This document shows positions 25,447 through 34,413 of a stretch of 34,609 nt of DNA, one piece after another. The stretch comes from Candidatus Hydrogenedentota bacterium. Its GTDB lineage: Bacteria; Hydrogenedentota; Hydrogenedentia; Hydrogenedentales; CAITNO01. Position numbers and translations under genes: made by a program. Below the pieces are notes generated by a model. The model was not told the DNA's origin. It saw only the letters and a list, made by a program, of their open reading frames with translations, and ran no database searches. The stretch covers positions 1 to 34,609 of the forward strand of contig SLFT01000334.1 of the NCBI GenBank assembly GCA_007124105.1, given 5' to 3'. Each line of letters starts with the position of its first letter. Position 1 is the first letter of the stretch.

Positions 25447-28104
25447 ATGTATTGCAGCCCATTCAATCAGGCATACAGAGCGCGCCTGTGCAGGACGCGT
25501 CTGGCGCTGTGTTTTCTGCTTGTTATGACGGCATGGCCGGGGGTTGGCCTGACGACGCCTTTTGAGACGGTGCTGGACACGGCGCTGGAGCATGACGACG
25601 GCGCGTTTCTGTGGTTTCACCCCCGAGCAACGGCGATACCCGACGCCGGCGAGGACGGGGCTCCTGCCGTAGTAATGACATTGCAGAAGCATTTGCAGGT
25701 ATCGGATTTTTATTCAGGGTTGTACGCCATGTACAGCGACGATCTGGGCAAGTCCTGGACCGGCCCCGAGGCCATACCTGAACTGGCCTGGCGCGACGGC
25801 CCAGACGACACGATCCTGGCGGTGTGCGACGTAACGCCGGGATATCATCCGCCCACGGGCAAGGTGCTGGCCATTGGCGCACAGCTTTATTATCGCCCGG
25901 ACGGGCAGCTGCTCGAGGGTGTCGCGCGTTCCGATCAGACGGCCTATGCCGTCTATGATCCCGAGACCCGATCATGGTCGGGCTGGCGCACGCTTGCCAT
26001 GCCCGACGCTCGGAAGTTCAATTTCGCGCGGAACGCCTGCGCCCAATGGATTGTCGAGCCTGACGGGACGTTGCTTGTACCCTTGTATTTCGGCGAGAGC
26101 GCTGGACAGGATTTTTCCGTTACAGTGGCGCGCTGCGCTTTTGACGGCGAAACCCTGCGCTATGTGGAACACGGCACGGAGATGACCGTATCGGGCGGAC
26201 GCGGCCTGTGCGAGCCGTCTCTGGCCCGCCATTATGACCGCTATTTCTTGACATTGCGCAACGACGCCCGGGGCTATGTTGCTGCAAGCGATGACGGGCT
26301 GCATTACGAGCCGATCCAATCCTGGCGGTTTGACGACGGCGAGGACCTGGGATCATATAACACGCAACAGCATTGGCTTACTCATACGGACGGGTTGTAT
26401 TTGACCTATACGCGGCGGGGCGCCAACAACGACCATGTATTCCGCCATCGCGCGCCGCTGTTCATTGCCCGGGTTAACCCGGACACCCTGCGGGTTGTTC
26501 GTGATACGGAGCGGATACTTATCCCTGAGCGCGGCGCCACGCTCGGCAATTTCGGCGCGGCAGCCATCACGCAGGAGGAGTCATGGGTCACCGTGGGCGA
26601 GGGTGTCTGGAACGACGACATGCGCGCGCGCGGCGCGGCGGGCGCGTTGTATATTGCCCGGGTGCAGTGGACATCTCCGAACGACACCGTCATGTTTCCC
26701 GCGCCGACACAGCGCGCCCGGATGACGACAGTGGACCTGAATCAAGACGAAACGAAGACCATAGCACTGGTGGACGGCAGCGCAGCGACAATCACATTGC
26801 TGGGCGTTGCGGAGCAGCGCGACGCCATCCGCGAAGTGGTGCGCCACGCCGAGGCGTCACTGTGCGTGAACAGCGACACGGTTAGCGTGGCCTCGGGCCT
26901 TTACAATCTGCCTGTGCGGGCGGGCGGCGTGTGGGTGGACTGTCCCGTGACCCAGAGCTACAACCTGAACAGCGGCGACGACCGCTGGCGACTGGATAAG
27001 GACGCGCGCATCCGGCTATGGCCTGGCGATGGGCCGTTCACCGACCCCGACTCCTTCGTTTATCCCATACGCCAACGCTGGTATGCGTCGCAGACCTGGT
27101 TTGACAACGAGCCGGTGGACGGCGGCGCCGAAGTATCCAAAACAGTGTATTACCATTCCGGTATTGACATTGGCGGCGTGGACGGGCGCACCGAGATTGT
27201 GGCGGCGGCCGATGCGCTGGTGGTATCCGCGCGCGACGACACCCTGCCCGGCTTCCTTGGCGACACCCCTGTAAACCCCCGTTACGACGTGGTCTACCTC
27301 TATGACGAGCGCGGTTGGTTCTACCGCTACAGTCATTTTGACGCGATAGACGCCGCGATACAACCGGGCGTACGCGTCACCCGAGGCGCGTTGCTGGGAC
27401 GGCTCGGCAAGGAAGGCGCCAGCGGCGGCTGGAGCCACCTGCACTTCGAGATCAAGACGCGCCAGCCAAGCAACGGATGGGGTACACTCGCCGCCAATGC
27501 GCTCATCCGCGAGGCTTACATGCGCGAATACGAACCGGACATCCTCGCTTGTGCGCGGCAGCGGCACTTGATTATGCCGGGCGACACAATCACGCTTGAC
27601 GGATCGCGTTCATGGAGCCGCGACCCCATTGTCGCCTATCACTGGCAGTTTACCGACGGAGAAACGGCCGAGGGCGTACAGGTCGAGCGGCAGTACACCC
27701 GTCCCGGCAGGTTTAGCGAAATTCTGCGAATTACCGACGCGGCGGGACGGGTGGACTACGACTTTGCTATTGTGCAGGTACTCAATCCCGATGAGCCGCA
27801 TCGTTACGCCCCGGGTCTGCACGCCGCGCATGAACCCACCCTGAATCTTCGCGCCGGCGATCCCGTTACCTTTTCAGTGCGCGCGTTCCGCTTCGGCGAC
27901 GGCGAGGAGACGTGGGATTTCGACGATGGCAGCCCCACGCAACGCACCCGCTCGGGCATCAACAAAGACCCCCACGCGCCCGACGGATACGCTTTCATTG
28001 AACATCGCTATGCCGCGCCGGGCAGCTACATTGTCAGCGTATACCGCGAAGACACCGACGGCACACCCGCCCATGCTCATCTGCATGTTGTCGTGGAAGA
28101 GTAA
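25447..28104 (+). CDS. Secreted sialidase-like / M23 peptidase-like / PKD fusion protein
   Basis: Translation is taken from the ATG at 25447, which follows AGGGAGGT by seven bases; the product has 885 residues. A signal peptide (LALCFLLVMTAWPGVGLT, about 19-36) leads into a six-bladed sialidase/BNR-like region (about 40-410). That region has the Asp-box-like YSDDLGKSWTGP and exo-glycosidase-style segments (GRGLCEPSLARHYDRYFLTL). A linker follows, then an M23-type domain: HSGIDIG (His570, Asp574) and HLHFEI (His664, His666). Two PKD-like domains finish it (about 711-781 and 800-880; DFDDGSPT in the second). The M23 zinc ligands are present, so peptidoglycan hydrolysis is possible. The sialidase catalytic set was not verified. 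It is expected to be exported. Confidence 0.8.
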   Translation: MYCSPFNQAYRARLCRTRLALCFLLVMTAWPGVGLTTPFETVLDTALEHDDGAFLWFHPRATAIPDAGEDGAPAVVMTLQKHLQVSDFYSGLYAMYSDDLGKSWTGPEAIPELAWRDGPDDTILAVCDVTPGYHPPTGKVLAIGAQLYYRPDGQLLEGVARSDQTAYAVYDPETRSWSGWRTLAMPDARKFNFARNACAQWIVEPDGTLLVPLYFGESAGQDFSVTVARCAFDGETLRYVEHGTEMTVSGGRGLCEPSLARHYDRYFLTLRNDARGYVAASDDGLHYEPIQSWRFDDGEDLGSYNTQQHWLTHTDGLYLTYTRRGANNDHVFRHRAPLFIARVNPDTLRVVRDTERILIPERGATLGNFGAAAITQEESWVTVGEGVWNDDMRARGAAGALYIARVQWTSPNDTVMFPAPTQRARMTTVDLNQDETKTIALVDGSAATITLLGVAEQRDAIREVVRHAEASLCVNSDTVSVASGLYNLPVRAGGVWVDCPVTQSYNLNSGDDRWRLDKDARIRLWPGDGPFTDPDSFVYPIRQRWYASQTWFDNEPVDGGAEVSKTVYYHSGIDIGGVDGRTEIVAAADALVVSARDDTLPGFLGDTPVNPRYDVVYLYDERGWFYRYSHFDAIDAAIQPGVRVTRGALLGRLGKEGASGGWSHLHFEIKTRQPSNGWGTLAANALIREAYMREYEPDILACARQRHLIMPGDTITLDGSRSWSRDPIVAYHWQFTDGETAEGVQVERQYTRPGRFSEILRITDAAGRVDYDFAIVQVLNPDEPHRYAPGLHAAHEPTLNLRAGDPVTFSVRAFRFGDGEETWDFDDGSPTQRTRSGINKDPHAPDGYAFIEHRYAAPGSYIVSVYREDTDGTPAHAHLHVVVEE

Positions 28105-28170
28105 CGGCATCGGCCCGTTGTACCTCTGCGAGAACAGCGCCAAGGACGACGACAATATACCAGCGCCAAC

Positions 28171-29550
28171 TTACACGTCTACGGTGGTGTTTTCTTCCAT
28201 GACGGTGATATTTTTCACCCCCTCATCGTGGAGCCCGGAACGCAGCGCTTCCAGCGGTTGCTCTTCACCGTGTACCAGCAGTACACGTTTACGCCGACCT
28301 TTGCAATGAGCGCCAAAAGTAATCAGTTCGTTGCGGCCCGCATGGGCGCTGAACCCATTTAACGTTTTAACCTCGGCATTCAGCGGCCTGTTGACGCCAA
28401 ATATTTTGATCTCCGGTTGACGTTCGACAATACGTCGGCCCAGCGTGTTCTTCGCCTGAAACCCCACAATCACGATGGTGTTGCGTTTGTCTTCGCAGTT
28501 ATTGCGCAAATGATGCAGGATACGCCCCACCTCGCACATGCCGGAGGCGGAAATGATAACGCAGGGCTCAGAAAGTGTATTAAGGCGCATCGAGTCGTCC
28601 ACATTGCGGATATACTCGATTTGCTGGAGCTCGAACGGGTCCCCGGCCACGCTGCGTACTTGCTGGGTGGCCTCGTCAAAACTTTCCTTGTGATACCTGA
28701 AAATCTCGGTGATATTGGCGGTGAGCGGGCTGTCCACATACACGGGCAACGGCGGGATTGTGCCTAGCAACTCCAAACGTTTCAGCGCGAACACAACTTC
28801 CTGGGCCCGCTCGAGAGCAAAGCTCGGGATTATAATTTTTCCGCCCCGTCGAATGGTGCGCAATACTACCTCGGCCAGCTTTGATTCCATGGTCTCGATA
28901 GCATCGTGTTCGCGGTCGCCGTAGGTGCTCTCAAGCATGATAATATCCGCGTTGTCCGGTTCCCAGGGATCCCTGAGCAGGGGCATGTTTTTTCGGCCTA
29001 AATCACCGCTGAAAAGAAAGCGGCGGTCCTTGCCGTTTTCCATATAGTCCACGGCAACCATGGCTGAGCCCAGCACGTGACCCGCATCGTGCAGGGTGAC
29101 GTAAACGTCTGGCACAATCTCGAAACGGTCTTCGTAGGGGAAACACACAAAGCGTTTCATCACGGCGAATACGTCAGACTCGTCATAAAGCGGAGCCACA
29201 TAATCACGGTTTTTCTTCGCCAGCCATTCGGCGTCGCGTTCCTGGATATGGGCGCTGTCCAACAACATCACACTGCACAGGTCGCGCGTTGCGGGCGTGG
29301 TGTATATGCGTCCGCGATAGCCCTTCTTGTGGAGCATGGGCAAAACGCCGCTGTGATCAATGTGGGCGTGGCTGAGCACTACCGCGTCCAGCGAATCGGG
29401 CGCGAAAGGAAAGTGACGATTCTTGTGAGCCGCTTCCCTGCGCTTGCCCTGGAACATGCCGCAGTCCAACAGGATGCGATATCCGTTAATCTCGAGCAGA
29501 TGTTTCGAGCCTGTGACCTCGCCCGCAGCGCCGTAAGAAGTAACTTTCAT
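28171..29550 (-). CDS. Beta-CASP MBL-fold RNase-like protein
   Basis: The ATG at 29550 has AGGAG five bases upstream and opens directly into MKVTSYGAAGEVTGSKHLLE, so the extra ten codons to 29580 are rejected; the product has 459 residues. The metal motif is SHAHIDHSG (His61, His63, Asp65, His66). Later motifs include GDLGRKNMP, SASGMCEVGRILHHL and GFSAHAGRNEL, the ordered beta-CASP signatures of CPSF73/RNase J-like nucleases. This branch (bacterial CPSF-like) is thought to cut RNA in the cytoplasm. It is convergent with the secreted fusion gene, with a 66-base gap and no clear terminator. Confidence 0.92.
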   Translation of the reverse strand: MKVTSYGAAGEVTGSKHLLEINGYRILLDCGMFQGKRREAAHKNRHFPFAPDSLDAVVLSHAHIDHSGVLPMLHKKGYRGRIYTTPATRDLCSVMLLDSAHIQERDAEWLAKKNRDYVAPLYDESDVFAVMKRFVCFPYEDRFEIVPDVYVTLHDAGHVLGSAMVAVDYMENGKDRRFLFSGDLGRKNMPLLRDPWEPDNADIIMLESTYGDREHDAIETMESKLAEVVLRTIRRGGKIIIPSFALERAQEVVFALKRLELLGTIPPLPVYVDSPLTANITEIFRYHKESFDEATQQVRSVAGDPFELQQIEYIRNVDDSMRLNTLSEPCVIISASGMCEVGRILHHLRNNCEDKRNTIVIVGFQAKNTLGRRIVERQPEIKIFGVNRPLNAEVKTLNGFSAHAGRNELITFGAHCKGRRKRVLLVHGEEQPLEALRSGLHDEGVKNITVMEENTTVDV

Positions 29551-29689
29551 GCCGTCTCCTTTGTTGTTCAGGGAACACAACGCCTTTGCACAGCCGGCTG
29601 TGGCGGCGCCGCGTTTTTGGACACAAAGCGTCCTGTGATGCCTGACGTCTGGAAATCCAATATGGCTTTCTCAGATGCTAGTGCTTCTG

Positions 29690-30412
29690 TCAGTCAAGTT
29701 CGATATCGTAATAGAATGTATGCTCCCCTTCCCGAGGGCATTGTACAAGCCATTCCCCGTCGGGCGCCATCACGCCTGTAGGCGCGTTTACGGGGCCTGC
29801 CGGCGTGGCAGCGTTCGCTGTAGCAATATAAAGATTGCCTTCCCGGGCGCGCAGCGCCAGATTTGATTCGTGATATGCGGCGTACGATTGGTCATGCCCG
29901 GAATTGATACTGTGAAAAATCACTTGGGCGCCCTTTTTCGACAGCTGATAAGTGAGTCGCGGATCGGGATAGGGGCCGCAGCCCGGCGTAACCCAAAGAT
30001 CGTTGCATATCAGGCAACCGAAAATAATGCCCTTGTGTTCAAACACCCGCAGCTCCTCGCCAGGGCGGCACCATTGACGGTCTTTTTCCGTGGGTACGAT
30101 CTTCTCATGAGTGCCCAACAGGTCGCCGTCATCCGTATAAATGCGAGATTGAATATGCGTGTGACCGTCCATACGCGCGCCGGCGCCTATAATAGCGGTA
30201 ACATAACTCTGCCTGCACGTGGCGGCGATCTGCTTCCAGGCCTCGCGGGTGCGCTCGTCGTTAAAATCGTTATGATAACCGGTTAAACTCATTTCAGGGA
30301 ACAGCATGAAATCGCAGTCCCCCTGTCGGATATATTCCAGAATGCGCGGCAAATTGTCTTTCTTGCTGGGCGCTACATTCATTTGTACGCCACATACACG
30401 GATTTTCGTCAT
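29690..30412 (-). CDS. Carbon-nitrogen hydrolase (nitrilase superfamily)
   Basis: The 240-residue protein has the Glu-Lys-Cys triad of the nitrilase superfamily: Glu40 in LFPEMSLTGY, Lys104 in GTHEKIVPTEK and Cys136 in GCLICNDLW. It would hydrolyse an amide or nitrile in the cytoplasm, but the substrate cannot be told. At 240 residues it is slightly short but complete in motifs. AAGGA lies eight bases before the ATG at 30412. It precedes the beta-CASP gene by 139 bases, a gap containing the 14-bp palindrome CACAGCCGGCTGTG (29589-29602). Confidence 0.9.
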   Translation of the reverse strand: MTKIRVCGVQMNVAPSKKDNLPRILEYIRQGDCDFMLFPEMSLTGYHNDFNDERTREAWKQIAATCRQSYVTAIIGAGARMDGHTHIQSRIYTDDGDLLGTHEKIVPTEKDRQWCRPGEELRVFEHKGIIFGCLICNDLWVTPGCGPYPDPRLTYQLSKKGAQVIFHSINSGHDQSYAAYHESNLALRAREGNLYIATANAATPAGPVNAPTGVMAPDGEWLVQCPREGEHTFYYDIELD

Positions 30413-30796
30413 AGTGGTTTCCTTCCAGTTAAAGTTAAAGTGGCCTGGAGCATCCTATCATATCTGAATACAACAGGACATCTCGACCACCTGGCATCTG
30501 ACAGATATTGTTCTTATCTCACCAGACCTCTGTTGCTCTGCGAATTTTTCGTCGCCGACTGATATCTCCAAAGCCATCCGACATATCCAACAGCCCACCG
30601 ACAAAACAAGATTTCAAGGGAATAACGGGCTTATATAAAACCCTGCCAGACAGCCACTCCATTTGTTGATTCTGCAATGGCGCATGGCGCATAATCCCCA
30701 TAATCAGCAGTAATGCGCCGTGGCAGGCGCTCCAAGCGCAGTAGTGCGCGTTTCCTAATGTCCACCACAGAACAAACGATTTGGAAAGGATAAACC
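30413..30796. other. 384-bp intergenic stretch with repeat copy D
   Basis: No gene is supported. Bases 30520-30560 (CACCAGACCTCTGTTGCTC, then TGCGAATTTTTCGTCGCCG) match the left arm and inner part of the 12797 element. AATAACGGGCTTATA (30621-30635) resembles its right end, so this may be a shortened, diverged full copy. TTGATT and CATAAT 18 bases apart (around 30665-30695) could promote the following oxidoreductase gene. Confidence 0.45.
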
Positions 30797-32158
30797 ATGA
30801 CAAACAGTAAATTAACGCGTCGCGCTTTCCTGGCGGCCACAACAACAACAGCGCTTGCTTCGGCGACATGGGCGCAACAACCAAATACTGCGCAAGTGAT
30901 TCCCCGAAAGCTTTCGCCTAACGAAAAAATGAATATCGCCGGTATTGGCGTGGGAGGTATGGGGCGTGGCGACATTATGAGTTGTCGCAGCGAGAACATT
31001 GTCGCCCTGTGCGATGTGGATTGGGAACGCGCCGCCGAGACATTTCATAATCTGCCCGACGCGAAAAAATACAGGGATTTCCGTGTAATGTTCGACGAGA
31101 TGGGCGACGACATTGATGCGGTTACCGTTTCGACGCCGGACCATACGCATGCGCTGGCCGCGTACTGGGCCATGCTGATGGGCAAACATGTACGCGTACA
31201 AAAGCCCCTGGCCCAGACCATTGCCGAGGCGCGTTTGATGGCGGAAACGGCAAAGAGAACAGGTGTTGTCACGGCCATGGGCAATCAGGGCCACTCCCAG
31301 AACGGCGTACGCGAATTGTGCGAGATGGTGTGGAGCGGCGCCGTGGGTCAGATTACCGAAGCCCACAGCTGGACTAACCGTCCAATTTGGCCCCAGGGCA
31401 TGGACCGACGGCCGCGGACACGGCCTGTTCCCGAGCGCATTGACTGGGACCTGTGGTTGGGACCGGCGCCGAAGCGCGAATACTCGGACCACTATCTTCC
31501 CTTCAAATGGCGGGGCTGGTGGGACTTCGGCTGCGGCGCCATTGGCGACATGGCCTGCCACATCATGGACCCCGTGTTCTGGGCGCTCAAACTGTATGAA
31601 GCGCCGACCTATTCAGTGGAAGCGATTCAACAGGACGGCATGACCGAGGAAGCTTTCCCCAACGCAAGTATTATCAAGTTTGAATTTCCAGCCCGCGGCG
31701 ATATGGCCCCTGTAGTCCTATATTGGTACGACGGCGGTCTGCTGCCTGATCGCCCCGAAGGCATCCCGGAAGACGAAGAACTGGGCGAGGGCGACAATGG
31801 ATCGCTGTTCGTCGGTACGGATGGTTTCTTGACCACAGGCACCTACGGCGGCAACTCACGGCTGTTGCCCGCCGCGCACATGGCGGACTACGTAAAGCCC
31901 GACCCGACCATCGAGCGCATCCCCGAGGAAAATTCCTATCTGCATTGGATAAACGCCTGCAAAACCAATACGGAAGCGGTGTCGCCCTTCAGTTACGCCG
32001 GTCCGTTGACGGAAGTTGCGAACATGGGCAATGTTGCGTTGCTCGCGGGCGAGAAGCTCGAATTCGACGTGGCCTCCATGACCATTACAAACAATGCGGA
32101 AGCCAACCAATACCTGACAAAGGAATATCACAACGGATTTGATAATATGCCCCTGTAA
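30797..32158 (+). CDS. Tat-exported Gfo/Idh/MocA oxidoreductase, paralog 1
   Basis: The 453-residue protein begins MTNSKLTRRAFLAATTTTAL, a Tat signal (TRRAFLA) ending near SATWA. The NAD(P)-binding fold opens with GIGVGGMGRGD. The family catalytic-lysine motif, normally EKP, here reads VQKPLAQT: the Lys and Pro are kept but Glu is Gln. DHTHA and NQGHSQNGV are also typical. These exported enzymes carry a tightly bound cofactor and oxidise or rearrange sugars in the periplasm of PVC and Bacteroidota bacteria. The substrate is unknown. AAGGA is six bases before the ATG. The second paralog follows within about 107 bases. Confidence 0.88.
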   Translation: MTNSKLTRRAFLAATTTTALASATWAQQPNTAQVIPRKLSPNEKMNIAGIGVGGMGRGDIMSCRSENIVALCDVDWERAAETFHNLPDAKKYRDFRVMFDEMGDDIDAVTVSTPDHTHALAAYWAMLMGKHVRVQKPLAQTIAEARLMAETAKRTGVVTAMGNQGHSQNGVRELCEMVWSGAVGQITEAHSWTNRPIWPQGMDRRPRTRPVPERIDWDLWLGPAPKREYSDHYLPFKWRGWWDFGCGAIGDMACHIMDPVFWALKLYEAPTYSVEAIQQDGMTEEAFPNASIIKFEFPARGDMAPVVLYWYDGGLLPDRPEGIPEDEELGEGDNGSLFVGTDGFLTTGTYGGNSRLLPAAHMADYVKPDPTIERIPEENSYLHWINACKTNTEAVSPFSYAGPLTEVANMGNVALLAGEKLEFDVASMTITNNAEANQYLTKEYHNGFDNMPL

Positions 32159-32265
32159 CACCAGGCGCATGGGCCAACCGCAACGTTTGAAAACCAAAGC
32201 GTCCGACGGAGGGTCAAATGGTTCGTAAACGCAAACGAAAAACCATGAACGGAGATATTTTTACT

Positions 32266-33633
32266 ATGCCAAACAGCAAACTTACACGACGCGCTTTTCT
32301 TGCGGCCACAACAACAACGGCCCTTGCCGGCGCAAGCTGGGCAAATCAACCTAATACGGCGCGGGTGGTTCCACGGCGCGTGTCGCCGAACGAAACCCTC
32401 AACGTAGCCGGCATCGGCGTCGGCGGCAAAGGTACGCACGACATCCTGTCGTTTCGGCGCGAGAACATTGTCGCCATGTGCGACGTGGACCTCGAGCGCG
32501 CGGGCGAGGCTTTTTATCGCGTGCCAGACGCCAAACAGTATCGCGACTATCGAAAGATGCTTGATGAGATGGGCGACGAAATTGATATGCTCACCGTCGC
32601 CACGCCCGACCATTCACATGCGCCCGCCGCGTATCAGGCGATGAAGATGGGCAAACACGTCTATGTGGAAAAGCCCATGACGCACACCGTAGCCGAAGCG
32701 CGATTGCTCACTGAAACCGCGCGTGAGATGGGCGTAGCCACGCAAATGGGCAATCAGGGCCGATCGGGCGACGGCACACGCGACCTGGCCGAAATGGTGT
32801 GGGCCGGCGCTATTGGCGATGTGCATACGGTACATATCTGGACGGACAGACCCGGTGGACGCTGGCCCCATGGCGGTCCGAAAACGGCGCCTCCTGGTGA
32901 GCCCATACCTGAAACCATGGACTGGGATTTGTGGGTCGGCCCCGCGCCCATGCGCGAATATAATGGGTTGTATGCGCCGTTCAAATGGCGCGGCTGGATT
33001 GATTTCGGCTGCGGCGGCCTGGGCGATATGGGCTGTCATATCATGGACCCCGCTTTCTTCGCCTTGAAACTCGACCAGGCAGCCTCGTTCACTGTCGAAC
33101 CGGTGCAACAGGAAAGCGCCAACGATCAGACATGGCCCACCAACGCCATTGTGAAATACCATTTCCCCGCACGGGCCGACATGCCGCCGGTGGACATCTT
33201 CTGGTATGAAAACGGCATGCTGCCGCCGCGTCCCGAAGATATTCCCGCGGACCAGGAACTGGGAGACGGGCGCAACGGCTCGTTGTTCGTCGGCGCGGAC
33301 GGCTGCATCACCGCGGGCGAATATGGCGGCAACGCGCGCCTGCTGCCCGATGAACGCATGGCTGACTACACCCCGCCGCCGCAAACCATTCCTCGTGTGG
33401 GCGGCGCCAACCATTACCGAAACTTCGTGGACGCCTGCAAAGGCGGCGAACCGGCCTCGTCTAATTTCGACTATGCCGGCCCCTTCACGGAAATCGTACT
33501 GTTCGGCAATGTGGCCTTGCTCATGGACAAGAAACTGGAATACGACATTGCGAGCATGAAAGTGCTCAACGACGACAAGGCAGCCCAATACCTGAGCAAA
33601 GAATACCGATCAGGCTGGGAACTGCCGGTGTAA
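32266..33633 (+). CDS. Tat-exported Gfo/Idh/MocA oxidoreductase, paralog 2
   Basis: From the ATG at 32266 the 455-residue product begins MPNSKLTRRAFLAATTTTAL, aligning from its first residue with paralog 1. A longer start at 32218 adds 16 basic residues and has a strong GGAGG before it, so it cannot be excluded; the GGAG before 32266 is 11 bases away. The Rossmann opening is GIGVGGKGTHD, and the catalytic motif is the normal VEKPMTHT. The pair is a clear tandem duplication, strongly conserved at both ends and diverged in the middle. It is expected to be periplasmic and to act on a sugar or sugar derivative. Confidence 0.88.
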   Translation: MPNSKLTRRAFLAATTTTALAGASWANQPNTARVVPRRVSPNETLNVAGIGVGGKGTHDILSFRRENIVAMCDVDLERAGEAFYRVPDAKQYRDYRKMLDEMGDEIDMLTVATPDHSHAPAAYQAMKMGKHVYVEKPMTHTVAEARLLTETAREMGVATQMGNQGRSGDGTRDLAEMVWAGAIGDVHTVHIWTDRPGGRWPHGGPKTAPPGEPIPETMDWDLWVGPAPMREYNGLYAPFKWRGWIDFGCGGLGDMGCHIMDPAFFALKLDQAASFTVEPVQQESANDQTWPTNAIVKYHFPARADMPPVDIFWYENGMLPPRPEDIPADQELGDGRNGSLFVGADGCITAGEYGGNARLLPDERMADYTPPPQTIPRVGGANHYRNFVDACKGGEPASSNFDYAGPFTEIVLFGNVALLMDKKLEYDIASMKVLNDDKAAQYLSKEYRSGWELPV

Positions 33634-33677
33634 CAGCGCCTCAAATGCCGCAATACGACAGAGGCATCGTTAAAAAG

Positions 33678-33706
33678 TTGACGCGGAACGCGATAAATGG
33701 TATACT
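33678..33706 (+). promoter_or_regulatory. Strong sigma-70-like promoter of rpsT
   Basis: TTGACG (33678-33683) and TATACT (33701-33706) are spaced exactly 17 bases. The predicted start of transcription near 33714 leaves a leader of about 47 bases before rpsT, containing its AGGAG ribosome site. Confidence 0.85.
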
Positions 33707-33760
33707 ACACGCTCTTATTTATCGAAGTCCCCCCACTTTGCCTCAGGAGAACCTTTATTT

Positions 33761-34039
33761 ATGGCCAATATAAAATCGCAGAAGAAACGCAATCGCACCA
33801 ACGAACTGCGGCGGCAGCGTAATGTCTCCGTGCGTTCGCGCGTTAAAACGTTGGTAAAGAATGCAGACCAGATCATTGCGGCACGGGAACCGGAAAAAGC
33901 AAAGGAAAACATGCTGTCCGCCCTGTCGGCGATAGACCGCGCCTGTTCCAAAGGCGTCCTCCATCCCAACCAGGCCGCGCGCCGCAAATCATCGCTGCAA
34001 CGCCGATTCAACCAGATGCAGACACCTCAAGACGCGTAG
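33761..34039 (+). CDS. rpsT: 30S ribosomal protein S20
   Basis: The 92-residue protein begins MANIKSQKKRNRTNELRRQR and carries the S20 three-helix pattern, with VKTLVKNADQIIAA and KGVLHPNQAARRKSSLQRR near the C-terminus. It binds 16S rRNA early in small-subunit assembly. It has its own strong promoter and a strong terminator and is monocistronic. Confidence 0.97.
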   Translation: MANIKSQKKRNRTNELRRQRNVSVRSRVKTLVKNADQIIAAREPEKAKENMLSALSAIDRACSKGVLHPNQAARRKSSLQRRFNQMQTPQDA

Positions 34040-34081
34040 TCAGAATATCTGTATCTCTGGCAACTGACGTTTGTTTTTCAA

Positions 34082-34126
34082 GCCGGATGCGTCCCCACCG
34101 CTGGACGTATCCGGCGTTTTCTTTTT
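34082..34126 (+). terminator. Rho-independent terminator of rpsT
   Basis: GCCGGATGCGTCC (34082-34094) pairs with 34103-34115 with one G-T pair around an eight-base loop, followed by GTTTTCTTTTT. Confidence 0.92.
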
Positions 34127-34274
34127 GGCCCCTATCGCGTGGGTGGTTTTATTCAGACAGGCTGTCCAACCATGCCTGTACCGGTTCCCGTGACGCCTCT
34201 GATGTGGGATGATTGCAGGCTGCTTACAGGGTGTGCCCCAGGGATAATCTTCATCCAACACCTTGCACCCGAAC

Positions 34275-34310
34275 ACCCGGCAGGATACTTGTGTCTTGCC
34301 GGGTATTTTA
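34275..34310 (+). terminator. Terminator-like hairpin
   Basis: ACCCGGCAGGATAC (34275-34288) pairs with GTGTCTTGCCGGGT (34291-34304) with two G-T pairs, and ATTTTATTT follows. The innermost pairs must open to form the loop. It lies about 185 bases after the rpsT terminator with no gene between them. Confidence 0.65.
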
Positions 34311-34318
34311 TTTCCCTG

Positions 34319-34357
34319 AAAACCGTGAACCATGCAACGTTGCATGGTTCAGGTTTT
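34319..34357. repeat. 26-bp perfect palindrome with extended arms
   Basis: TGAACCATGCAAC (34326-34338) is followed directly by its exact reverse complement (34339-34351). The flanks AAAACC (34319-34324) and GGTTTT (34352-34357) also pair, with one unpaired G at 34325. It could be an operator, a recombination site or a hairpin. Confidence 0.85.
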
Positions 34358-34413
34358 GTGACGTCATCATACGGGCGCCGAACATTGAACTGGACGCAGT
34401 TATCAATTACGAG

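Larger units (their letters stand above)
34127..34413. other. Intergenic stretch with a second terminator-like hairpin and a palindrome
   Basis: No gene is well supported between rpsT's terminator and the possible gene at 34414. The stretch 34140-34274 has no ribosome-site-led frame but ends at a terminator-like hairpin, so a small untranslated RNA is conceivable. I recognise no known RNA family. Confidence 0.3.
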
